Below are positions 1-5,347 of a stretch of DNA of 5,347 bases, piece by piece. Source of the DNA: Spirochaetales bacterium. Its GTDB lineage: Bacteria; Spirochaetota; Spirochaetia; Treponematales; UBA12059. Each line of letters opens with the position of its first letter. Positions within the stretch are counted from its first letter, which is position 1. Both the position numbers and the translations under genes were made by a program. A model generated the notes under the pieces. That model did no database searches and was not told the origin of the DNA. It worked only from the letters and a program-made list of their open reading frames with translations. Location of the stretch: NCBI GenBank assembly GCA_016938515.1, contig JAFGUM010000363.1, positions 1-5,347 on the forward strand, given 5' to 3'.

Positions 1-1517
1 TAATAGGACTGTTTACCAACTGGCTTGCAATCAAAATGCTTTTCAGGCCGCTGCTTGAGCGCAGGATATTTGGTATCCGGGTGCCGTTTACCCCGGGGAT
101 ACTGCCGCGGGAACGCGCTCGCATAGCACAATCCATGGGAGATACCGTTGCCTCAGACCTCCTGAACGACGAGACGCTGTCCGCGAGGCTTCGTAGTGAT
201 TCTTTCAAGAAAGCCATAGCGCTTGCCGTTCTGGATATTGGCAAGCGGGCGCTGCGGGCGACTCCAGACGATATTGTTGGCGGCATTGACGGCCACGTAC
301 AAGCCGTTATTCGTGCGGCTGTGCTCAAGGCTGTCGCAGGATTATCCTCGTCTGACAGTTTTTCAAACGCGTTCATCGCCGGAACCGATTCCGCTCTGGC
401 AGCGTCTAACGACATCAGCCTTGAAGAGATGCTGGGCGAGAAAACCCTGAGCAGCGCGGCGGGACTCGTAACCGCGGCTATGGCTAGCGATCGCTTCGCC
501 AGTAGCTTCGCGGGTGCAGTCACAGCGGCGCTCCAGCACGCTGCTGGCTCGGGTAAAGCACTGACCTCGTTTGTTGACGCTGATACGATAAGAACCCTTG
601 CGGCCCAGGCCATAGATTCAGCGTACCCATCGTTTATAAAGGCTGCCTCGGATCTGTTTGAAGACCGGGCCATCAAGTTGTCCATGGAGCGCATAGGCGC
701 AAAGATCATTCGGAGGACGCTGGATCGCTTCAATTCTGTGCAGAGGTTTTTTATCAGCTTGGGCCAGTATGACAGCGCGATACTGGACAATATGCCGGAT
801 ACAATCGCCGATTTTTATGAATCGACGATTACCATTCTTCGTGAGGACGCTACGAAGCAAGCCATCGTATCCAGGCTCGCAGAGTATGTCGTAACTTTTG
901 CCCAAAAACCCTTTGCAAGCTTCGATTTTATAGCGGATCCGGTGAAACGTGATTCGGCTACGGAGAGACTCTCGTCCATCCTGTCGCACGCGTTCTCGTC
1001 TTTGGACGAAGCTTCCATGGAGCTCGCTATCAGGAATGCGCTAGCCCGTTCTACGGTAGGAGAAGTTCTGAACGCGCTACCTGGTCTGGCCGACAGGCTC
1101 GGGCCAGCCTTGGCTGTATGGATTTCGGAAATGTTTGGGCAGGGCCTGGGTGTAGAGACGCCAGGCAGCGCTATCGCTACCGCTTTTTTCCGGGCATTCA
1201 GTGATGAATTCAGCCAAACTGCCAACGCGATGCCGCTTGGCAGGACAATCGCGGTGAATGAATCGGATATCGTCGATATTGCCGATGCGGCATCAGAAGC
1301 GATATCAGAACTGGCCGCATCAGAAAGCGCGGGTTTGCTCCGTTCTCTTGATCTACGACAGCTTGTAGTTGATAAAATCGACGGTTTGCATATCATTGAT
1401 GTAGAGAAGATGATACTCCGCGTGGTAGACCGGGAGCTTGGAGCCATAACGATATTTGGCGGCATTCTGGGTGCCATTATCGGCTTATCGCAGAGTATTA
1501 TACTGTTGTTCAGGTAA
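1..1517 (+). CDS. DUF445-family membrane protein, 5' end outside window
   Basis: This is the C-terminal 504 residues of a DUF445-family (YheB-like) membrane protein of unknown biochemical function. The frame is open to the left edge. Codons from position 3 read I-G-L-F-T-N-W-L-A-I-K-M-L-F-R-P, the family's N-terminal signature (TNWLAIKMLFRP), followed by PFTPGILPRERARIA at about residues 28-42. The ATG at 36 is therefore internal, and the true start with the first membrane segment lies upstream. The middle is a long, mostly helical, Ala/Ser-rich region. The last 30 residues (GAITIFGGILGAIIGLSQ, then a hydrophobic end) form a glycine-rich membrane helix, also typical of the family. Membrane anchoring at both ends with a large soluble middle part is the usual family layout. 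It is longer than the roughly 400 residues I recall for YheB. A diguanylate cyclase gene follows after 31 bp, so co-transcription is likely. The family call is firm; the function is unknown. Confidence 0.88.
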   Translation, partial: IGLFTNWLAIKMLFRPLLERRIFGIRVPFTPGILPRERARIAQSMGDTVASDLLNDETLSARLRSDSFKKAIALAVLDIGKRALRATPDDIVGGIDGHVQAVIRAAVLKAVAGLSSSDSFSNAFIAGTDSALAASNDISLEEMLGEKTLSSAAGLVTAAMASDRFASSFAGAVTAALQHAAGSGKALTSFVDADTIRTLAAQAIDSAYPSFIKAASDLFEDRAIKLSMERIGAKIIRRTLDRFNSVQRFFISLGQYDSAILDNMPDTIADFYESTITILREDATKQAIVSRLAEYVVTFAQKPFASFDFIADPVKRDSATERLSSILSHAFSSLDEASMELAIRNALARSTVGEVLNALPGLADRLGPALAVWISEMFGQGLGVETPGSAIATAFFRAFSDEFSQTANAMPLGRTIAVNESDIVDIADAASEAISELAASESAGLLRSLDLRQLVVDKIDGLHIIDVEKMILRVVDRELGAITIFGGILGAIIGLSQSIILLFR

Positions 1518-1540
1518 AACTTTCGCTACCAGTATGGAAC

Positions 1541-1544
1541 GGAG
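1541..1544 (+). promoter_or_regulatory. Ribosome binding site (GGAG) for the diguanylate cyclase
   Basis: GGAG lies 4 nt before the ATG at 1549. The spacing is short but usable. The upstream in-frame ATG at 1534 has no comparable purine-rich site, and the frame's furthest start (1456) would add sequence overlapping the DUF445 gene. The site therefore favours 1549 as the start. Confidence 0.5.
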
Positions 1545-1548
1545 CATC

Positions 1549-2586
1549 ATGGAAAACGAGAAGAGTGTTCTTATCGTCGATGACAGCGCCGCCTTCGTCC
1601 AGGCTATGCTGGAAATGATTGAATCCTTTGATGAAAAGTACAGTGTCAGCGTCGCGCGAACCGCGGAAGAAGCCGTGGAGAAGGCTGCCGCCGTTAGACC
1701 TGGCATAGTCTTCCTGGATATTGTCCTGCCTGATCATGAAGGCTACGAGGTTTGTACAGATATAAAGCGAATGTTCATGCATTCGCCTATCCAGATAGTG
1801 CTGATGTCGGCACTATATGACGCCAACAGGCTTGAGAAGATACTGGCCGTAGGCGCGGACGACTTCATAAAAAAGCCATTCGACTCTCTTGAATTGCAGC
1901 TCAGGCTCAAGGCGGCGCGTATGCGGCTCGAAGCCCAGGCAAAAATGATGGCAGAGAGGGAATTCTACCGCCAGGCGGTACGGCAAGAAGAAGACCTTAC
2001 CGTAAAGCTACTGGATAGGCAGATGGGGCTGAAGGAAACACTGGCTGATCTTGAAAGCAAAAAAGCCGGTCTAGAAGTAGAAAACACCAGACTCGCAGCG
2101 GTAGCCCGCTACGACGCGCTCACTGGCCTGCTCAACAGGCATAGCCTCAACGCCAGACTGGAACTGGAACTAAGGCGAGCCAGCGAAGACGGCGTATCTC
2201 TTACGGGGATGATGGTCGATATTGACCGCTTCAAATCTGTAAACGACTCTTTTGGCCACATCGTCGGCGATGACGTACTCAGGGCGGTAGGGGATGCGCT
2301 GCGAAAATGCCTGCGTAGAGAGGATTTTGCCGGCCGGTACGGTGGTGAAGAGTTTTTTATAATATTGCCGGGAAGCGCGCTTGAAGCGGCGCTGCCCATA
2401 GCCGAGCGCATTAGAACTACGATAGCGGCATCAGACGTTGACGTAGCCGGCGCAAAAGTGTCGGTAACGGTATCGATAGGCGTCGCCGAGCGAAAATCTG
2501 GCGACCACGTTACGGACTGGGTCGCGAAAGCCGACGCAGCGATGTACAGGGCCAAGCAACTTGGCCGCAATCGCGTGGAAACCTGA
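1549..2586 (+). CDS. Response regulator diguanylate cyclase (REC-coiled coil-GGDEF, PleD/WspR-like)
   Basis: This 345-residue cytoplasmic response regulator should make cyclic di-GMP from two GTP when phosphorylated. Residues 6-120 are a receiver domain with the acidic pair D11/D12, phospho-acceptor D57 (FLDIVLPD), switch S87 and K109 in the KKPF motif, so all key residues are present. Residues about 120-185 are rich in Leu, Glu, Lys, Gln and Arg and look like a coiled-coil dimerisation linker. The GGDEF domain follows: DALTGLLNR at 189-197, DIDRFKSVND at 224-233, active-site GGEEF at 265-269, SIGVA at 309-313 and the C-terminal AMYRAKQLGRNR. An inhibitory I-site RxxD (R256-D259) sits five residues before GGEEF, so product feedback inhibition is expected. 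The MENEK start was chosen because the receiver's first strand begins directly after it and GGAG precedes it. It follows the DUF445 gene by 31 bp. The partner kinase is not in the window. Confidence 0.95.
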   Translation: MENEKSVLIVDDSAAFVQAMLEMIESFDEKYSVSVARTAEEAVEKAAAVRPGIVFLDIVLPDHEGYEVCTDIKRMFMHSPIQIVLMSALYDANRLEKILAVGADDFIKKPFDSLELQLRLKAARMRLEAQAKMMAEREFYRQAVRQEEDLTVKLLDRQMGLKETLADLESKKAGLEVENTRLAAVARYDALTGLLNRHSLNARLELELRRASEDGVSLTGMMVDIDRFKSVNDSFGHIVGDDVLRAVGDALRKCLRREDFAGRYGGEEFFIILPGSALEAALPIAERIRTTIAASDVDVAGAKVSVTVSIGVAERKSGDHVTDWVAKADAAMYRAKQLGRNRVET

Positions 2587-2588
2587 GC

Positions 2589-3911
2589 TTACTTCGCCGC
2601 CAGGTACGCTGCCACGGCGGCGCACAGGTAAAATGAGCCGGTTACGAGTAGCGGCAAATTGGTGCTCCTGGCATCGGCTATGGCCATCGCGATAGCTTCT
2701 TCCGTTGCGTCGTTTCGTCGCGTGGCGTACCCTTCGGCTTTGAACGCTTCCTGTATTTCCGCGGGGTCGCTCTCTTTGAAGGTGCCTGGCTTCGTAATGA
2801 TTACCGAGCCGAACGATGGGCGCAGGGCGGCCGCCATGGCGCGAGGTGATTTTCCCTTGGCACAGCCAAACAGGAGAATCCCACCACCAGGGAACAAACG
2901 GTAAAAATCTGAGGCGCACGCCGCGACTGAATCTGCCGTATGCGCTCCATCAAGGATTATAACCGGATCACCCTGCATTATTTCAAATCGCGCGCGCAGT
3001 CGAGCCTTGGCAAGGCCGCGCACGATGGCATCAGTACCCACGCCCAATCCACTGGTTATGAGAGCCGCCAGCGCGGCGTTGCGAACCTGTACGTCTCCAA
3101 TCATAGGAGTGAATAGTCGAGACGGCAGTGAGCCGCAGCTTTTTTCCAGACAATGCAGTCTGGCTCTCGTACCGTCCATGCCAACGGCGCAGTCTGTGAT
3201 GCCCACGCTATCATCGAGCACGGTTAGCGGAGCGCCTAGCTCCTGTGCCCGCCGACGTATTACTTCAAGAGCTTCCTCGTTGAGCACGCTTGTGTACACG
3301 GGTACGCCGGCTTTGATGATGCCCGCTTTTTCTCTGGCTATGAGCGGTATGGTGCCGCCTAGCAGATCCGTGTGCTCCAGTTCTATAGAGGTAATCGCGC
3401 ACGCTACTGGAGAAACGACATTGGTCGAGTCGAGGCGCCCTCCCAATCCTACTTCTATAACCGCGCTCGTACAGCCTGCCCTGCGAAAACATAAAAACGA
3501 TAGCATGGTGAGCAGCTCAAAGTACGTGGGGTTCTCTCCACCGGGAAAGTCGTCGTTAGTCTTGCCCTCGAGCCTGTCTGATAATTCCTCCGCGGATTCA
3601 AGAAGGATCGCCGTTGTCACCGGGCTGCCATCTATCGCTATCCGTTCGGTAAACGACAGCAGGTGCGGTGAAGTATACAGCCCAACAGGGCCTTCTACTT
3701 CTGCGAGCACCGAGGCAATCATCGTAGCGGTAGAACCTTTGCCCTTGGATCCGGCAACATGAACAACGCGGTACGACTCGTCTGGACAGTCGAAGAGCTC
3801 TCGCAACGTCTCCATTCTATCCAGTCGATACTCGGTTGGTTCGAGCTTCCGCTCGAAATTGAGGAACTGGTCGAGGTACGCGTATACCTCCTGCTCTGTA
3901 ACGAACTTCAT
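2589..3911 (-). CDS. folC: Folylpolyglutamate synthase / dihydrofolate synthase (FolC)
   Basis: This is a 440-residue Mur-ligase-family enzyme that adds glutamate to folates by ATP-driven acyl-phosphate chemistry. It may also make dihydrofolate from dihydropteroate; sequence alone does not settle mono- or bifunctionality. Motifs run in family order: LDRM (30-33), P-loop HVAGSKGKGST (51-61), TSPHL (80-84), PTYFELLT (128-135), EVGLGGRLDSTN (153-164), metal-ligand region H180-T-D with REKAGII (193-199, K195 matching the carbamylated Lys), GDVQVRNAALA (272-282) and LDGAH (320-324) in the C-terminal domain. Length is normal and no key motif is broken. Ser replaces the usual Thr at the third position of the P-loop segment. 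The start ATG overlaps the stop of the upstream RimK-like gene (ATGA) and has GGAG 5 nt upstream. Its stop lies 2 bp from that of the oppositely oriented diguanylate cyclase. Confidence 0.96.
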   Translation of the reverse strand: MKFVTEQEVYAYLDQFLNFERKLEPTEYRLDRMETLRELFDCPDESYRVVHVAGSKGKGSTATMIASVLAEVEGPVGLYTSPHLLSFTERIAIDGSPVTTAILLESAEELSDRLEGKTNDDFPGGENPTYFELLTMLSFLCFRRAGCTSAVIEVGLGGRLDSTNVVSPVACAITSIELEHTDLLGGTIPLIAREKAGIIKAGVPVYTSVLNEEALEVIRRRAQELGAPLTVLDDSVGITDCAVGMDGTRARLHCLEKSCGSLPSRLFTPMIGDVQVRNAALAALITSGLGVGTDAIVRGLAKARLRARFEIMQGDPVIILDGAHTADSVAACASDFYRLFPGGGILLFGCAKGKSPRAMAAALRPSFGSVIITKPGTFKESDPAEIQEAFKAEGYATRRNDATEEAIAMAIADARSTNLPLLVTGSFYLCAAVAAYLAAK

Positions 3912-4831
3912 GGCTTCTCCATAATGATTGCACCGGGGCGGGTTGCCGGACGTGCCAGCACGGCAGCACGTAGAATAGCCGATGCCACATCCAAACCGCT
4001 TGCTCTCTCAAGCTCCTCAAATCCCGGGCATGCGTTCATCTCGCATACGGTAAACTCAGAGTCATCTTCGCTGGCGAATAGAAAATCAACCGTTCCGTAG
4101 ACGAGTGCGCTCGCCATAAAAATGCGCTCCGCTTCCTTGCGTAGCGTCGAAGGCGGAACAAAGGCGTGCATAGTGCCGCCTTCGTGGGCGTTGGAAACAA
4201 AATGGGAGCTCTTTCTTGTCACAGATACCGAAGCAAGGCCGGTGCTTCCAGTAACAGGAACAGGACTATACTCCCCTGTAATTTCAGTGTTGTGGCTGAA
4301 ATTTGCAAAAAAGAAGCGAATATCGCGACCATAGCTCGTGGGCACAAAGCGTTGCGCTATGTATTCACCACCGCTGACCGCATAGGGTGCCCATTCATCT
4401 GGACCAGCAACAAGCCTGACGCCAATTCCCATCTTGCCGTAGCGCGGTTTTACCACGAAGGGATAATCGAACGGAGGGTCGTCCAATGGTGCCAGGGCTG
4501 TTGCAGGGTGTGCTGCTTTGAGCGTGCGGAAAAAATCAGCGGAAGCAAGCTTGTCGCCCGCGAGAGCCGTCGCGGCAGCGCTGTTGACGGTTACTACACC
4601 AGCGCGCTCCAAAGCGTCATACACCAGCGTGGGAACATCCCCGCGAATCAACGCCGTATGGCCCGAACAGTAGTCAACGATGGATGATGGTGGTACAGCG
4701 GGGTCGTATATAATGGCTTCGTAGTCGATCGCACGATTTCGAGCAGCTTCCGCAAGGCGACGAGACGGATAGAACGAGTCCAGGTACGAAGCATCTCTGG
4801 TTTTAAGACCGTACACGAGGCGTATGCCCAT
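3908..4831 (-). CDS. RimK-like ATP-grasp amino-acid (glutamate) ligase
   Basis: This 307-residue ATP-grasp enzyme of the RimK/LysX/CofF/MptN group is expected to join an amino acid, most likely glutamate, to a carboxylate through an acyl-phosphate. Its length matches E. coli RimK (about 300). The N-terminal pre-ATP-grasp domain covers about residues 1-90. Then come GDKLASADFF (92-101), the ATP-binding YPFVVKPRYGKMGIGV (123-138), AQRFVPTSYGRDIR (159-172), SNAHEGG (213-219), metal-site D249 in GTVDF, and CEMNACPGFEELERASG (263-279), where E264 and N266 match the metal ligands. N-A-H-E-G-G replaces the usual N-x-H-R-G-G, and the stretch between DIR and SNAH seems longer than in RimK, so the substrate may differ. 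The ATG at 4831 is the only ATG before the conserved core in this frame; the frame stays open upstream to a GTG at 5152, but that part looks non-coding. No Shine-Dalgarno precedes 4831. It overlaps folC by 4 bp, hinting at a folate or pterin role. Confidence 0.88.
   Translation of the reverse strand: MGIRLVYGLKTRDASYLDSFYPSRRLAEAARNRAIDYEAIIYDPAVPPSSIVDYCSGHTALIRGDVPTLVYDALERAGVVTVNSAAATALAGDKLASADFFRTLKAAHPATALAPLDDPPFDYPFVVKPRYGKMGIGVRLVAGPDEWAPYAVSGGEYIAQRFVPTSYGRDIRFFFANFSHNTEITGEYSPVPVTGSTGLASVSVTRKSSHFVSNAHEGGTMHAFVPPSTLRKEAERIFMASALVYGTVDFLFASEDDSEFTVCEMNACPGFEELERASGLDVASAILRAAVLARPATRPGAIIMEKP
3917..3920 (-). promoter_or_regulatory. Ribosome binding site (GGAG) of folC inside the upstream gene
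   Basis: On the minus strand GGAG is followed by 5 nt and then the folC ATG. The site is within the last codons of the RimK-like ligase. With the ATGA stop/start overlap, this indicates translational coupling of the two genes and confirms 3911 as the folC start. Confidence 0.7.
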
Positions 4832-4839
4832 AGCGCCGG

Positions 4840-4868
4840 AGTATACAGGCGGGATGCCCGGCAGGCAA
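4840..4868 (-). promoter_or_regulatory. Predicted sigma70-type promoter giving a leaderless ligase-folC mRNA
   Basis: Reading the minus strand, TTGCCT (4868-4863, 4/6 to the -35 consensus) is followed by a 17-nt spacer and TATACT (4845-4840, 5/6 to the -10 consensus). The ATG of the RimK-like gene begins 8 nt after the -10 box. Standard geometry puts the transcription start near 4833, about 2 nt before the ATG, which fits the absence of a Shine-Dalgarno sequence there. This rests on consensus and spacing only; an upstream promoter with read-through from the methyltransferase-like gene is the alternative. Confidence 0.4.
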
Positions 4869-4869
4869 G

Positions 4870-4920
4870 CTACAGAATGCGTCTCAGCGTGCCAGGCAGA
4901 TAGTCCAGGCGCTTGGCCAT
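4870..4920 (-). CDS. Possible 16-codon leader peptide with strong ribosome binding site
   Basis: A short reading frame (MAKRLDYLPGTLRRIL, then TAG) starts at an ATG preceded by AGGGAGGGGA (4937-4928), the strongest Shine-Dalgarno-like run I noticed on the minus strand, with GGAGG ending 10 nt before the ATG. It lies in a third frame, overlaps the last codons of the methyltransferase-like gene and ends 38 nt before the RimK-like start. It could be a coupling or leader peptide, or the remnant of a longer ligase N-terminus in which a 1-nt deletion now separates it from the ligase frame. It may equally be a chance ATG after a purine run. No family is recognisable in 16 residues. Confidence 0.2.
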   Translation of the reverse strand: MAKRLDYLPGTLRRIL

Positions 4921-5347
4921 AGAACCGTCCCCTCCCTGCAACCGCGGTACAGTGCGTCGCGAATCGCGTCCATGCCGTCAGAGCCAAGGTTTTTGAGTAT
5001 ATACGCGCCGTATGGCGATGCCTCTGATGTCCACAGGGATATTTCTCTGTCTCCGATAGACCGTTTTGCTTCGTGACGATAATCAACGATGTCGATGACG
5101 TGAAGGCCTGCGTTTTCAAGGATAGTGCGCAAACCGTCTCTGGTAAATCCACGGTTAGCCCCAGTCAAGAAGAATTGCCCGTCAGCGTCTCGGTATTGCT
5201 CCAGCAGAACTGAATCCAGCAAGGGGGCTACGAGTGATGGGAGAATATCTGGCATCAGCACCCGCTCTGCCACTACGTATCGAATTGGGGGCAAGCTCTG
5301 TTCGTCGTGATCTCGCATCAATGCCGAGCACGAGCGAATGCCCTCGA
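4884..5347 (-). CDS. Possible class I SAM-dependent methyltransferase, C-terminal part
   Basis: The frame is open to the right window edge, so only the last 153 residues are seen; the TTG at 5321 and ATG at 5318 lack a ribosome binding site and are probably internal. Numbering from the first full codon at 5345, residues 19-48 (PPIRYVVAERVLMPDILPSL and on) resemble the strand and helix around the 'DxVlaaDvlY...l..lv' region of methyltransferase-16-like enzymes. Residues 56-90 (GQFFLTGANRG, then DGLRTILENAGLHVIDIVDY) resemble the final strand-helix-strand of the Rossmann-like fold. The SAM-binding glycine-rich motif would lie outside the window, so the call is tentative. The last 30 residues have no clear counterpart in that fold. 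The next gene, the RimK-like ligase, begins 52 bp downstream on the same strand, so co-transcription is plausible. The substrate cannot be inferred. Confidence 0.45.
   Translation of the reverse strand, partial: EGIRSCSALMRDHDEQSLPPIRYVVAERVLMPDILPSLVAPLLDSVLLEQYRDADGQFFLTGANRGFTRDGLRTILENAGLHVIDIVDYRHEAKRSIGDREISLWTSEASPYGAYILKNLGSDGMDAIRDALYRGCREGTVLWPSAWTICLAR
4928..4937 (-). promoter_or_regulatory. Purine-rich Shine-Dalgarno-like run before the 4920 ATG
   Basis: The minus strand reads AGGGAGGGGA, containing GGAGG, 10 nt before an ATG. It lies inside the 3' end of the methyltransferase-like gene (Cys-Arg-Glu-Gly codons), so it could be simply coding sequence. It is the only good ribosome binding site between that gene and the RimK-like ligase, whose own ATG lacks one. 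Confidence 0.35.

Noticed and set aside
36..38. ATG at 36 as the start of the DUF445 gene
   Set aside because: Codons upstream to the window edge are open and encode the conserved TNWLAIK part of the family signature, so this Met is internal.
815..1477. Long ORF (220 codons) on the - strand opposite the DUF445 gene
   Set aside because: Ser/Ala-rich shadow translation antisense to a well-supported gene; no ribosome binding site or domain seen.
1499..1504. TATACT -10-like box before the diguanylate cyclase
   Set aside because: No acceptable -35 element at 16-18 nt spacing; co-transcription with the DUF445 gene is simpler.
1456..1548. Upstream extension of the diguanylate cyclase overlapping the DUF445 gene
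   Set aside because: The extra 31 residues are Cys/Tyr/Arg-rich with no receiver-domain match; GGAG before 1549 and the receiver's first strand right after it fix the start.
2595..2622. Inverted repeat CGCCGCC / GGCGGCG with 14-nt loop near the convergent stops
   Set aside because: A 7-bp stem without a T-run on either strand, made of Ala codons at the folC 3' end; more likely coding coincidence than a terminator.
3007..3762. Long ORF (251 codons) on the + strand opposite folC
   Set aside because: Ser/Pro/Thr-rich translation without motifs, fully antisense to a gene with clear FolC motifs; an effect of codon bias.
4166..4687. ORF (173 codons) on the + strand opposite the ligase gene
   Set aside because: Its translation has no recognisable motif and it lies wholly antisense to the ATP-grasp core.
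4832..5152. GTG at 5152 as the start of the RimK-like ligase
   Set aside because: The added 107 residues look like a shadow of the methyltransferase-like frame (Thr/His/Cys-rich, no family match), and ATP-grasp proteins of this group start near the MGIRLVYGL strand.

Overview
The window holds protein-coding bacterial chromosome of intermediate base composition, packed almost end to end. Ile ATA codons are frequent and no phage, transposon, CRISPR or RNA-gene signature is visible. No gene pins down the taxon. The 'GSKGKGST' form of the FolC P-loop, the stand-alone DUF445 membrane protein and the mixed codon use would fit a moderate-GC spirochaete or similar Gram-negative lineage, but this is a low-confidence guess.

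Layout: two gene groups converge at about 2587. On the + strand, a DUF445-family membrane protein (5' end outside the window, stop at 1517) is followed 31 bp later by a response-regulator diguanylate cyclase (1549-2586), probably in one transcript. On the - strand, read from right to left, there is the C-terminal part of a possible SAM-dependent methyltransferase (stop at 4884, N-terminus outside the window). Next come a RimK-like ATP-grasp amino-acid ligase (4831-3908) and folC, the folylpolyglutamate/dihydrofolate synthase (3911-2589). The ligase and folC overlap by 4 bp (ATGA) and are almost certainly translated together. The two groups meet with only 2 bp between stop codons, leaving no room for a conventional terminator between the genes.

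How the genes may work together: the + strand pair joins an envelope protein of unknown function to c-di-GMP production under phosphorelay control. The - strand pair joins two ATP-dependent enzymes whose best-known relatives both add glutamate: FolC to folates, and the RimK/CofF/MptN group to ribosomal protein S6 or to cofactors. The most interesting idea in the window is that the ATP-grasp enzyme modifies a folate or other pterin, or a FolC product. A second observation is that the ligase start codon has no Shine-Dalgarno sequence. It instead has a well-spaced sigma70-like promoter that would begin transcription about 2 nt before the ATG, giving a leaderless mRNA. There is no gene-free stretch longer than 300 bases.
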